DNA of 64,000 nucleotides from Candidula unifasciata (Eukaryota > Mollusca > Gastropoda > Stylommatophora > Geomitridae), in the NCBI GenBank assembly GCA_905116865.2, contig CAJHNH020004891.1, positions 382,501 to 446,500 on the forward strand, given 5' to 3'. This document shows positions 10,444 to 20,599 of this stretch, in pieces. The first letter of the stretch is position 1, and every line of letters starts with the position of its first letter. The notes below the pieces were generated by a model that ran no database searches, was not told the origin of the DNA, and was given only the letters and a program-made list of their open reading frames with translations. The position numbers were made by a program, and so were the translations under genes.

Positions 10444-11632
10444 AGGCTTTCAGCTGACACTATCTTGGCTCCCAGCTGACACTATCCGGGCTCCCAGCTG
10501 ACACCATCTTGGCTCCCAGCTGACACTATCTTGGCTCCCATCTGATATTATCCTGGCTTCCAGCTGACACTATCTTGGCTCCCAGCTGACACTATCCAGG
10601 CTCCCAGCTGACAGTTTCCGGGCTCCCAGCTGACACTATTCGGGCTCCTAGCTGACACTATTCGGGCTAACAGCTGACACTATCCGGGCTCCCAGCTGAC
10701 AATATCCGGGCTCCCAGCTGACACTATCTGGGCTCCCAGCTGACACTCCGGGCTCCCAGCTGACACTACCCAGGCTCCCAGCTTACACGTTCCTGGCTCA
10801 CAGCTTGCACTATTCGGGCTTCCAGCTAACACTATCCGGGGTCCCAGCTGACACTATCCGGGTTCCCAGCTGACACTATCCGGGCTCCCAGCTTACCCTA
10901 TTCGGGCTAACAGCTGACACTATCTGGGCTCCCAGCTGACACAATCTAAGCTCCCAGCAGACACTATCCGGGCTCCTAGCTGACACTATCCGGGCTCCCA
11001 GCTGACACCATCTTGGCTCCCAGCTGACACTATCTTGGCTCCCATCTGATATTATCCGGGCTTCCAGCTGACACTATCTTGGCTCCCAGCTGACACTATC
11101 CAGGCTCCCAGCTGACAGTTTCCGGGCTCCCAGCTGACACTATTCGGGCTCCTAACTGACACTATTCGGGCTAACAGCTGACACTATCCGGGCTCCCAGC
11201 TGACACTATCCGGGCTCCCAGCTGACACTATCTGGGCTCCCAGCTGACACTCCGGGCTCCCAGCTGACACTATCCAGGCTCCCAGCTTACACGTTCCGGG
11301 CTCACAGCTTGCACTATTCGGGCTTCCAGCTAACACTATCCGGGGTCCCAGCTGACACTATCCGGGCTCCCAGCTGACACTATCCGGGCTCCCAGCTGAC
11401 ACTATCTGGGCTCCCAGCTGACACTCCGGGCTCCTAGCTGACACTATCCAGGCTCCCAGCTTACACGTTCCGGGCTCACAGCTTGCACTATTCGGGCTTC
11501 CAGCTAACACTATCCGGGGTCCCAGCTGACACTATCCGGGTTCCCAGCTGACACTATCCGGGCTCCCAGCTTACCCTATTCGGGCTAACAGCTGACACTA
11601 TCCGGGCTACCAGCTGACACTATCCGGGTTGG
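10444..11632. repeat. 22-bp minisatellite with higher-order structure
   Basis: The unit is 'ggctcccagctgacactatc' plus 'cg', 22 bp, with about 54 copies; some units are 20 bp ('acactccggg'). Marked variants ('acaccatcttgg', 'catctgatattatc', 'gcttacacgttc', 'cttgcactattc') recur in the same order. The first set lies 504 bp before the second (for example 10781 and 11285), and part recurs again 174 bp later (11459). This shows segmental amplification of multi-unit blocks. Confidence 0.95.
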
Positions 11633-11680
11633 TGTTTATTTTTTATTTTATTTTTTTTTTTACATTTTTTTTTTTAAATA
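11633..11680. repeat. T-rich low-complexity tract
   Basis: Mostly T with scattered A, joining the minisatellite to the next SINE. Confidence 0.8.
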
Positions 11681-11689
11681 TATAGCTGT

Positions 11690-11880
11690 TTTAACGCTTT
11701 TTTAGTAGCTCCACTCCCGGTCTGAAAATCCTAAGTTCGAATCCACACATAGCTGAATTGGGACAACTTAACCTCGTCTACCACATCGACTCGGCGAAAG
11801 TAAAATGGATACTAGAAAATGTCACAGAAAGTAAAGGTGGCCAGTGTACTGCTGACAGCATTACCTACTGAGAGCCGTTT
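11690..11880 (+). mobile_element. SINE-A relative with tRNA-like B box
   Basis: B box 'agttcgaatcc' at about 11733. The body retains 'gaaagtaaaggtggccagtg' and 'gctgacagcattacc', which parallels the SINE-A central block. The 3' part is missing. Confidence 0.55.
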
Positions 11881-11952
11881 TTTTTTTAAACATTTAACAT
11901 TTAAACATTAGCCTGTCCCGAAAACATGTATTTTAGCCATGTTAAATGTCAC

Positions 11953-12345
11953 AGTCGGCGTCTGTGGCTTAGGCGTTGCGAACGCACGCTTCGTAATGCC
12001 GGGATGTCGGGTTCGATCCCAGCTGCGGAAGATTTGTCTTGCGTTGGTTTCTACAGTGGTACTGAGAGCTGACCGTGCAGGATGCAGTGGCGAACTACTG
12101 AACGTACAATCTGCCTAGAAAAACCACAACAGCCAATAAATGGTAGGGTTGGTTCTGCAACGTCCTGTAAAGAAAACGCCACTAACTACTTTTAAACCTC
12201 ACGCTGAGAGCTGACCGTGCAAAACGCAATGGCGAACTACTGAACGTACAATCTGCCTAGAAAAACCACAACAGCCAATAAATGGTAGGGTTGGTTCTGC
12301 AACGTCCTGTAAAGAAAACGCCACTAACTACTTTTAAACCTCATG
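11953..12345 (+). mobile_element. SINE-B with 142-bp internal tandem duplication
   Basis: The head has 'gtcggcgtctgtggcttagg' and the B box GGTTCGATCCC (near 12010). The body from 'ctgagagctgaccgtgca' at 12062 to about 12203 is repeated almost exactly from 12204 to 12345, including the terminal 'gaaaacgccactaactac'. The duplication includes some flanking sequence, so it happened after insertion. Confidence 0.85.
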
Positions 12346-12424
12346 GCTGCCTGGCGAAAACGGTGATCGATGGTCTGTTTCAGAAAATTATTTAAAACCT
12401 CGCATCAAAATAAGACGCCATATT

Positions 12425-12605
12425 TTGTTATTTTAGAGCCCCACTCCGGCTGTAGTCAGGGGCCCTAAGATAACATAACGGTTTAACGGGGTTTTTAGGA
12501 CCTAGATGATTCTCATCCGAATGGCGGCACTTTGTATTACCGGGTGTTTATCGCTGGTTGTGCGCGCCTGGGTGTGGTTGAACGTTTCTCAGTCTCCGAA
12601 AAAAG
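12425..12605 (-). mobile_element. SINE-C (inverted)
   Basis: Complement of the SINE-C core: 'gagccccactccggctgtag', 'ggcggcactttgtattacc', 'gggtgtttatcgctg'. Confidence 0.65.
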
Positions 12606-12689
12606 GGGTAGAGATCGACCTCCGTGAATGTGGATAGAGACACTTAAGATACATTGGATATAAAAGCACATAGGGCTGGATAACTGGCT

Positions 12690-12770
12690 ACATATAGAAT
12701 GACTTTTCAGACCTGCCGTGACGAGAGCGACGTTCTGTAAAGAACTTGCTGACTGAGGAAGATGATGATG
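12690..12770 (+). mobile_element. 3' end of an RT element with GAT tail
   Basis: 'gacgagagcgacgttctgtaa' followed by 'gaagatgatgatggtgg' matches the terminal segment of the RT copies at 21190-21255 and 47630-47690. Only the last codons and tail remain. Confidence 0.5.
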
Positions 12771-12849
12771 GTGGTGGCGGTGCAGCTAAGGATGTGGAAA
12801 TGGGGCTCAGATTATCCTCCTTGGCTGCATTCTCACTAGATGGCCGAAA

Positions 12850-13450
12850 CATTTTATTCTTTATCTGTCAATATAATTCAGACACGGTCTTATTCCAACA
12901 TTCTTTCGAATGCTGACATTGGTAACCTTGTCTCGTCTTGTGTTGTTAATGATCTTACGAAGACAGCGCGTTTCACTTGTAGCTCTTTCTGTTCTAGTGC
13001 CTTATTTAGTGTCCATGTCTGGCACTGACAGCATAAAATATGAATGGACACATTATTAACATTTTGTTGTTTTGCTGAAAGGGACTGACTGACTGACTTT
13101 CTACCCCACGGGGACACCAACAAGCGATAAACACCCGATGATACAATGTGCCACCATGTGGGAGAGGATCACCGTGGAGAGGTCCCAGAAACCGCCTTTA
13201 GGCCAAATGAAAGGCCAGGCTATATTGCGACCCCTGGCAAGAGCCAGAGTAGAGCTTCAAATAAAGAAAAATTTCATCTTTAAAAGGACGGAAAGTTGTA
13301 AGTGACTTGCTGAAAGGGAGACATCTGGATGTCTAAGCAGTGTGGCGAACTGATAGGTGACAGCCTTCATTACTCTTGCTTCTATTTCTCTATCGAGTCT
13401 GCCATCCTCTGTAAATATGCTTCCAGTTGCTTCGTATACATTGACATAAG
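12850..13450 (-). mobile_element. Reverse transcriptase C-terminal fragment split by SINE-C
   Basis: On the minus strand 13450-13320 reads like 'GSIFTEDGRLDREIEARVMK', the segment seen at 51480 and 62115. After the SINE-C at 13085-13306, the frame resumes with 'CQCQTWTLNKALEQKE', also seen at 51640 and 62280. Several frameshifts and stops follow toward 12850. The SINE insertion is proven by a 13-bp duplication. Confidence 0.7.
13085..13306 (+). mobile_element. SINE-C reference copy with 13-bp target-site duplication
   Basis: The 222-bp insert is flanked by perfect TTGCTGAAAGGGA at 13072-13084 and 13307-13319. It begins with (CTGA)n ('ctgactgactgactttctac') and ends 'aaaaggacggaaagttgtaa' plus 'gtgac'. 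The flanks together form one RT remnant. No tRNA-like boxes were found, so the promoter ancestry is unknown. The (CTGA)n end is the likely tail, which would make the true sense strand minus. Confidence 0.88.
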
Positions 13451-13489
13451 TAAAAACTGCTGAGTTTAAATTGTTTAAAGAGGAGTGGC

Positions 13490-13650
13490 TCGTGTTAATT
13501 ACTCAAAATAACTTACTGGTGCCATCGGAATTGGAACTCTTCGCTTGCTACGGAAGATCAGGGCGGGGCGCGTCTGAAAGAGTCCCGAGTGCAATGATGT
13601 CGATTCTTAATTTAACATACAACATTCTACTCACAAAAACAACTGTTAGA
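13490..13650 (+). mobile_element. NLR retrotransposon 3' end
   Basis: 'ggtgccatcggaattggaac', 'tcttcgcttgct' and 'gtcccgagtgcaatgatgtc' match the 3' termini at 46805 and 56850. There is no coding domain. Confidence 0.6.
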
Positions 13651-13879
13651 GGACAATCCCTGTATTATTTAAATGCGCAGTATGAATCAGAATAAATTTC
13701 ATTTTTTTTTTTTCTTCAATAAATTCAATTTTTTTGCTAACTGCCTAAAAAAAACTTCTTGGGTAAATTACTTAAATCAGCAGCTGCTGTTTGTAAACTG
13801 TTTAAAGCAAAAAATGCTTAGAGGAGAAGAATTAAAAATAACATCTTCTCTATGAAATTTTTTTTTGAAATAATGACTT

Positions 13880-13913
13880 TCTTCTTCTTCTTCTTCTTCT
13901 TCTTCTTCTTCTT

Positions 13914-13944
<31 letters not shown>

Positions 13945-14159
13945 TTCTTCTTCTTCTTCTTCTTCTTTTTCTTCTTCTTCTTCTTCTTCTTCTTCTTCTT
14001 CTTCTTCTTCTTCTTCTTCATCTTCTTATTCTTCTTCTTATTATTCTTATTCTTCTTCTTCTTCTTTTACTTCTTCTTCTTCTCCTTCTTCTTCTTTTTC
14101 TTCTTTTACTTCTTTTCTTCTTCTTCTTCGTTTACTTCTTTTCTTCTTCTTCTTCATCA

Positions 14160-14160
<1 letters not shown>
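13880..14160. repeat. (TTC)n microsatellite
   Basis: About 280 bp of TTC/CTT repeats with interruptions (tta, ttttac). It may have grown from the (GAA)n tail of an inverted retroposon. Poly-Phe and poly-Lys frames here are not genes. Confidence 0.95.
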
Positions 14161-14201
<41 letters not shown>

Positions 14202-14232
14202 GCTACTACTACTACTACTATTACTACTACTA

Positions 14233-14278
<46 letters not shown>

Positions 14279-14491
14279 TCACTACCACCACTACTACTAC
14301 TACTTACTACCGCTACAGCCGAGCCACCACTGCCGACGCCGCCACTACCACCATTACCACTACTACCACCACCACCACCCACCACTACTACTACTACTTA
14401 CTACTACTATTTATTATTACTACTTACTACTACTACTTACTACTATTACTACTACTATTACTACTTACTACTGCCACTACTACTACTACTG

Positions 14492-14525
<34 letters not shown>

Positions 14526-14604
14526 CAGTTACTACTACTACTTACTACCGCTGTCGCCGCCACCACCACCACTATCACCACTACTACTACTATTTACTAC
14601 TACT

Positions 14605-14690
<86 letters not shown>

Positions 14691-14711
14691 ACTACTACTA
14701 CTACTACTACT

Positions 14712-14775
<64 letters not shown>
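14157..14775. repeat. (ACT)n microsatellite
   Basis: About 620 bp of ACT repeats, impure in the middle (14280-14600, with ACC, GCC and TTA variants) and pure near 14600-14775. A short TTC stretch follows at 14788-14828. Confidence 0.95.
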
Positions 14776-14776
<1 letters not shown>

Positions 14777-14946
14777 TTTATACTATTTCTTCTTCTTCTT
14801 CCTCTTTTTCTTCTTCTTTATCTTCTTCCCAGCCCTGAACTCGAGAACTCCATCACTCGAGGCGGACGCCTCCCTTGCAACTTTGAGCTAATGTGTAAAT
14901 CCCACTAACAATATTTCGGCAGTGTTGCTATTTAATGCATGCTAAA

Positions 14947-14949
<3 letters not shown>

Positions 14950-15016
<67 letters not shown>
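14950..15016. repeat. (TA)n microsatellite
   Basis: About 33 uninterrupted TA dinucleotides. Confidence 0.97.
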
Positions 15017-15021
<5 letters not shown>

Positions 15022-15904
15022 CATAAGCGCTGGATTCTTGTAGCTCATGCCCCCGAAGGCCCCCACCCCACCCAAATGCTTAGGACTGCTGAGGCTACTC
15101 ACCCTCTCTCCTCCCCACCCTCTCCCCTCCCCATCCTCCCTCCTTCTAAAAAAATTAGGTAGTATCAAAACTACAGTTTTGTCCTGCAAAAGTCAAATAG
15201 TATATAATGTGTACGAACGTACAAACTTCACCAGCCCTGCTAAGTGTTCCATCTAAATGAGTATTTGTATATATTTAACATATTCTTCAAAAAATCGTAT
15301 ATCTATTTGCCATTCATCGCTAAAAAAAACATTTTTATAATCAATATTCTTATTATTGTTATATAAATCGCCACTCCCTCCTGAAAATTATGATAGGGTC
15401 AAGTCACCTTTAAATCTCCCCCCCCCCCCTCTCCATATTTTCCTTGTGTCGGTTCCTATGGCTGTAAATATTGTAATCTCTACTGTTTAAACATCTGTTT
15501 TCTTGAAATTATTTATTTACAACCCAGTCATTTCCTTTTCATGTACCGTAACTACAGTTGATGTGTCTCCTCAGCCTGAGTTGAAATAACAGTAATTGTC
15601 GACCATACTGTTAGTCACTCCGATTTTAAAGTCATATTAATAATCATAGGCGTCAGGGAAGGAAACATTCGCAGTGTCATCGTAATTTTGTCGTTTCTTT
15701 CCGCTTCAAGAAATTCCTACTTTTTAATTGGGCGTCTAATTGCAGTTTTGAAACAAGGGAAGTAATTTTCCCGTCCTGCTCGATAACCAAAGTATTAATT
15801 TGGAAAAGGATTGTCTGCGCTTGTTCTATTGTGTCAAGACATGAGGAGACAACTAAATCAAGGACATTCTTTCAACGCTTTGACGCGTAGTGGGTATATT
15901 TATC
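15017..15904. other. No recognised gene
   Basis: AT-rich sequence with a C-run at 15417-15430. No domain, repeat family or splice-supported exon was seen. Confidence 0.35.
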
Positions 15905-16810
15905 ATCATCAAGTGCCTCGCCAGCTGGCGTAGGCGTTTATGCGTCGCCACAGATCTCGGTCTTTGGTATTCTGGATCAATTCTACTGATATTCCTCTAT
16001 GCCACTGTCTTAATCCATCCACCATCATTTCTCTTGGTCAGTCTCTGCATCTTCTACCAATGATCTTTCCAGTCGTCACAATATTTTCCAGTGCTTCTTT
16101 TCTTACGACATGATCAAAGAACTCTTTTTGTCTCCTTCTCCTTGTTGTATATAATGTTCTATTTTCGTTAGCAGTAGTTTCCAGGCATTCAATGTTGGTT
16201 ATTCTGGCAGTACAAAGTATTCTCAACATTCTCATCAAGAACCATATCTCTTCCTTATTTGTCTGCTCACATTCCAAGATTCACTACCATACAACAGAAC
16301 AGGCTCGATAAAACATTTCGATACTCGTTCTCTGATGTATAAGGAGAGTCATTTATTACATTAAAATATTTTTAATCTTCTGAAAAGCTGCCTTTGCCTG
16401 GCAAATTCTGCTCTTAATTTATGTCACACATCGTCGATCTGATGTTATAAATGTTCACGAATACATGAATTTATTGATTTTATTCAGCACTTTTCCTGAA
16501 ATCGCTATGTCACATTCTGGAGTTATCTTTTTCTTTGATGTAACCACTGTTTCTGTTTTCTTGATATTCAAGGAGAGTCCCTTTTTGCTCTCTCTAGTAG
16601 AACAATGTCATAATAGTTGTTGTAGGTCTTCTGCGTTTTCAGCTAATAATTCTGTATCATCTGCATAACGAAGATTGTTTATATTATAACTTCCAACAAG
16701 TATTCCTGGTCTATCCTTGTCCTCCCTCTTTATTATTTCACTATAGAGAGAGAAGAGATCCGGTGACAAACAAAACACATCCTTGTCGCACGCCTTGCTT
16801 TATCTACTAG
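15905..16810 (-). mobile_element. Reverse transcriptase palm-to-C-terminus remnant
   Basis: The longest RT remnant of its type here. Reading minus from about 16805, the motif 'QGVRQGCVL' comes first, then 'NNLRYADDTELLAENAEDL' with the YADD catalytic pair near 16660. Next come 'SLNIKKTETVVTSKKK', 'ITNIECLETTANENRTLYTT' and 'FFDHVVRKEALENIVTTGK'. It ends 'DRDLWRRINAYASWRGT' before a (GAT)n tail at the low-coordinate end. Several stops and frameshifts make it inactive. The endonuclease and RT fingers are missing. Confidence 0.8.
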
Positions 16811-16823
16811 GTATATTGTGCTA

Positions 16824-17095
16824 AAGTGGCCGTGGCGTAGCGGCTATGCGCTCGCGTGCGAATCGGAAGGTCGTGGGTTCGCTTTCTGGCGGAGCCGGAC
16901 TTTTTTCAAAAATGACCTTGACTCCCAGGTCGACCCAGCTTTGAGTGGGTAGCGGGTGCAGTCCCGGGAAGTAAATGCGGCCGGCTTGATGCTGACGACA
17001 TCACCCATTTTGTGCCGATTGGTCTATATAGATCTAGCCCTATGTGCCCTATACGCCTAAAGGCGGGGGAAAAGGACCTTTATTTACTTTACTGA
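16824..17095 (+). mobile_element. SINE-A, fullest copy
   Basis: The head reads 'ggccgtggcgtagcggctat' and a B-box-like 'gtgggttcgctttc'. The body continues 'cggagccggactttttt', 'ccaggtcgacccagctttga', 'gaagtaaatgcggccggctt', 'agatctagccctatgtgccc' and 'cgcctaaaggcggggg'. It ends 'cctttatttacttta'. Used as the local reference for the family. Confidence 0.85.
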
Positions 17096-17204
17096 TATTG
17101 TGCTTTAAAAAGTATTTATTTAGACGAATTGGCATTTGATGTGGTAAAAATCACACAAGCTGCTCTTTTTTCTTTCAGAAAATTTCATGGTACAAAATTT
17201 AGAA

Positions 17205-17530
17205 TGTGTCTTCTTCTTCGTCTTTTTTCTCTTCCTCTTCTTCTTCGCGTTCACCGGCTGTAAACTCTAGCAGAAATTTCTGGATCTTCGTCCACTTTAA
17301 GATTTTGGTCTTTTTCTAGAATCTTGGTTTGCGTGCACATCCGTGATACAGATCTCGCTTAGTTCTATGCAGACTACTGACTCCTCGCCTCTCGGGCAGA
17401 CGCACTCCGACATCAAAGGAAAGCCCTAATGAGTTACCTCCTACAACATGCTTGTTAGAGGACAGTGAGTCTGTTCTTGCTTCCCCCAAAATAGGGCCCC
17501 GGAACCCAAACAGGATCTTTAGTACGTCTT
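17205..17530 (-). mobile_element. SINE-D
   Basis: Inverted copy. A TTC run (tail) at 17208-17248 adjoins 'gcgttcaccggctgtaaact'. The other end is 'cccggaacccaaacaggat'. Confidence 0.8.
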
Positions 17531-17546
17531 AATTTGAGGTTGGAGC

Positions 17547-17566
17547 GTGGGGGGGGGGGGGGGGCA
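17547..17566. repeat. Poly-G run
   Basis: About 16 consecutive G; a second G-run of about 12 lies at 17802-17813. Confidence 0.9.
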
Positions 17567-17579
17567 CACACCGGATCTT

Positions 17580-17780
17580 TCATCATCTTCATCATGTGCC
17601 CTGCCTACCGGCGTAGGCGCTCATACGTCTCCACAGATCACGATTTGTGGTTGCCTGGAAAAGCTCTCTTTATGATTTCCCTCTATGCCATCGTTTCAGC
17701 CCATCTAGTTTTATCTCTCTTGGTCCGCCTCTACCCCTCTTTCCACTGATCTTTCCAGGTTAATTTGTGAGTCTATGTTG
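17580..17780 (-). mobile_element. Reverse transcriptase C-terminal fragment
   Basis: The minus strand reads 'KISGKRGRGGPREIKLDGLK' then 'RWHRG' and a frameshifted end, with a (GAT/GAA)n tail at 17580. Matches 62990-63170 and 42420-42590. Confidence 0.65.
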
Positions 17781-17829
17781 CGTCTATTCAACCCTGGGAT
17801 TGGGGGGGGGGGGGTGTAAGACAAGATGG

Positions 17830-18012
17830 TCGGGTGCTTTACGATTCAAAACCTCATGACTAGTGCAGTCGCCACAAACTGTGGAAGTTAGGGTTTTTTT
17901 TTTTAGCTCCCACAGAAGAAAATAGAAAAAAGAAATTCCCACCCCTTTCCAAAAATCCAACACGGGCCTCCTACATGACAGCCCAGCGCTCTAACCACTC
18001 GGCCAATGGTTC
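17830..18012 (-). mobile_element. SINE-G, tRNA-derived SINE
   Basis: On the minus strand the 5' end reads 'ttggccgagtggttagagcg', with a perfect A box (TGGCCGAGTGG), then 'ctgggctgtcatgtaggagg'. The B box region is degenerate. A related head is on the plus strand at 63335. A T-run at 17893 may be the 3' A-rich end. Confidence 0.55.
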
Positions 18013-18299
18013 TAAGAGTGCCGGAAAATCTTACAAATGTCCTCTCTCCTACAATTGGAACACACTACCTCCGAGTCGGCAGGCAGGCGTATTAGTCTCT
18101 GCGCTGATGAGGATTTCGATTTTAGAAGAGGGATTAATACTGTATGTGCGAGGGGGCTTCAATTTAAAACATTAAAATTATACGATAGAAATTAAGGTAA
18201 CCATGCCACTCTCTTGTAACGTGTCAATATTATTAGGGATGTCTAGAGTTTTCAGCACGTGACATCACGGTGAAGAGGATTACGATGTCATCGTATCTC

Positions 18300-18897
18300 C
18301 TACATTCAGCCTGCAATTGTAACGCCACAACACAAACCGCCAGCCTCTCACTTCCTACATTCAGTCTACAATTGTAACGCTCCAACACAAACCGCCAGCC
18401 TCTCACTTCCTACATTCAGTCTACAATGGTAACGCTCCAACACAAACCACTAACCTCTCACTTCCTACATTCAGCCTACAATGGTAACGCTCCAACATAA
18501 ACCGCTAATTTCACTCCCTACAGTCAGCTTACAATGGTAACGCTCCAACATAAACCGCTAATTTCACTCCCTACAGTCAGCTTACAATGGTAACGCTCCA
18601 ACATAAACCGCTAATTTCACTCCCTACAGTCAGCTTACAATGGTAACGCTCCAACATAAACCGCTAATTTCACTCCCTACATTCAGCCACTGCCAATAGC
18701 CTAAAGATGGGCGTGAAAGTTAAAGCCGGATGTGGATTCAGCCTACAATGGTAATTCCCCAACATAAACTGCTAACCTCTCACTCCCTACATTCAGCCTA
18801 CAATGGTAACTTCTCACTCCCTACATTCAGCCTACAATGGTAACCTCTCACTCCCTACATTCAACCTGCAATTGTAACTCTCCAACACAAACCACTA
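18300..18897. repeat. 53-55-bp satellite
   Basis: Unit with 'ctacattcagcctacaatgg' then 'taacgctccaacacaaacc'. Starts at 18301, 18356, 18411 and 18466 give a 55-bp period. Starts at 18519, 18572, 18625 and 18678 give 53 bp after a 2-bp loss in the linker. A unique 45-bp interruption follows near 18690, then shortened units to 18897. The period change inside one array marks two expansion steps. Confidence 0.93.
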
Positions 18898-19070
18898 AAG
18901 CGACTCCACAACAGCGAGAGTTTAAATGAAGATATAACAAGGAAACTGCGGTCGAGCTGAAGAACTGGGATCGGTGAGAACTTCTCAATAGGAGCTCTTG
19001 TTTGTTTTGGGGTGTCCCCGATTTCATTCGCATTTCGTCTTTCTTATAAAGTATAAACATAAACGGAAGC

Positions 19071-19262
19071 TGCGGTTGTGTAGTGGTAACATGCTTGCCT
19101 CGTAGTTCGGAGATCTTGGGTTTGATTTCGCTCAGCGGAAAAATTTCTTACGGCCAATCCAGCCAACAGTGAGTTTGTCGAACTGTTGTGGGAAGTAAAG
19201 ACAGCCCTAAAGATGTCGACCACGTCACTGATTCAGTGCCGCTAGGTATATATAAAAATACA
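19071..19262 (+). mobile_element. SINE-A relative
   Basis: The head 'gcggttgtgtagtggtaaca' and B-box-like 'gggtttgatttcgct' are followed by a SINE-A body ('gggaagtaaagacagcccta', 'accacgtcactgattcagtg'). Confidence 0.65.
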
Positions 19263-19364
19263 GTGGTGCCTTGGGCAACGAACTTAATTTTTTTCTTTGA
19301 CTCCGTTCGCGAACCTAAATGTTCGCGAATCGAAATGTTCGCATGCAGAAACAAATAAATATAT

Positions 19365-19748
19365 GGTTTAGACGACGGATCAACGCCATGGCACAAGGGT
19401 AACAACCCATAGGTGCTCTGCTTTACTTCTAACTCAAGCCTGAGTCCCAATAATCTCAGCGCAGTGCACGAACTCCGTAGCACCGGCGAGGATACTGAAA
19501 TACTTTAGGTAGATTATTAACTCCAAATTTTGAGCGGGCAAGGCCGTTAGCCTAATCCTTTCGAATTCTAGCTGTCAGTATATTTTTTACGTGTGCAACA
19601 ATGCACAAGGGCGTCCAAACTTGCTGCCCAGAGACCAGGAGAAATTACTAGAAGTCTATGTGAAAAAATCACAGCCTTCACTGGGGCTTGAACCCGTGAC
19701 CTCCAGCACTCGAGACGGACGCCATGCATAGAGACCACGTAGCCACCA
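19365..19748 (-). mobile_element. SINE-E with good B box
   Basis: On the minus strand the head 'gctacgtggtctctatgcat' and B box GGTTCAAGCCC lie before the family body. The tail is 'ggcgttgatccgtcgtc'-like at the low-coordinate end. The most complete SINE-E here. Confidence 0.8.
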
Positions 19749-19789
19749 ATATATGTGTATTTATATATTGTAGCTTAACTTTGTGGTTG

Positions 19790-20135
19790 CTAGTTGCGGT
19801 CTCGGACTGATGGTAGAGGAGGGATGAGGAGGCCTACTCCTTCAAAGGAGAGTCATATTATGGTAATTCCCGCTTGTCTCTGGCTAGTGAAATCAAACGC
19901 CAGAGGGATTTGTTGCGCACGTAAACAATTCTTGGCGGTTGGAAATCGAAAAGAGTAGCCTAACGGCGCTGCCCAGGCAAAATTTTCAGTTAAAAATCTA
20001 ACCAAAATATTTCAGGATCTTCGCCGGTGCTACAGAGCCTGTGCACTGTGGTGAGCTTCGTCGGACTCAGACATGAGTTAGAAGACGAACGAAGCACTTA
20101 TGGGTTACTATCCGTGTGCCATGATATTGATCCGT
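19790..20135 (+). mobile_element. SINE-E, inverted relative to its neighbour
   Basis: The body is the reverse complement of the copy at 19365: 'cggtgctacagagcctgtgc', 'gcacttatgggttactatcc', 'gtgtgccatgatattgatcc'. The head is replaced or badly diverged. The two copies form a head-to-head pair. Confidence 0.7.
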
Positions 20136-20149
20136 TGTTGATTTGATTT

Positions 20150-20310
20150 GATTTGATTCAAGAACTGACATCACAGTACTCAGGGCATTCCCATAAGCGC
20201 TCCGTCCCCACCTTCAGCAGCAAGCGAAGAGTTCCGATACAAATAGTGCCTGTAGCATTCTGATTAAACGTCCCTCTTGCCTTTCTTCTAAGCCTCGAGC
20301 ATATATATAC
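20150..20310 (-). mobile_element. NLR retrotransposon C-terminal end
   Basis: The minus frame reads 'NQNATGTICIGTLRLLLK' then 'GTERLWECPEYCDVSS', the Cys-containing C-terminus of the RNase H-bearing element. The upstream part is replaced by a G/C run at 20319-20345. Confidence 0.7.
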
Positions 20311-20599
20311 CAGAACCTCTCGTCCCCCCCCCCCTCCCCCCAACCCACACCCCATCAATCTTACCGTTATTCAAACCTCAAACCTCAATGTGGTTCTATT
20401 GCTGGCTCGGTGACTAACAATAATATTTCTACTTCTTCTAACACTTGAGACCTTTACTTCCTTTACACAGTCACTCCTTTAGCCAGAACAGTCATCTTTA
20501 GCATGGCTTTGTTATTTATGATAATACAGTACAAATTGTCTGATCATGTCGTTCGAATGCAGCCCACAACAACTATCTACCAACATAGGCGTTACAAAT

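Noticed and set aside
13818..14838. Poly-Lys and poly-Phe/Leu/Thr/Tyr proteins
   Set aside because: Translation of (TTC)n and (ACT)n arrays.
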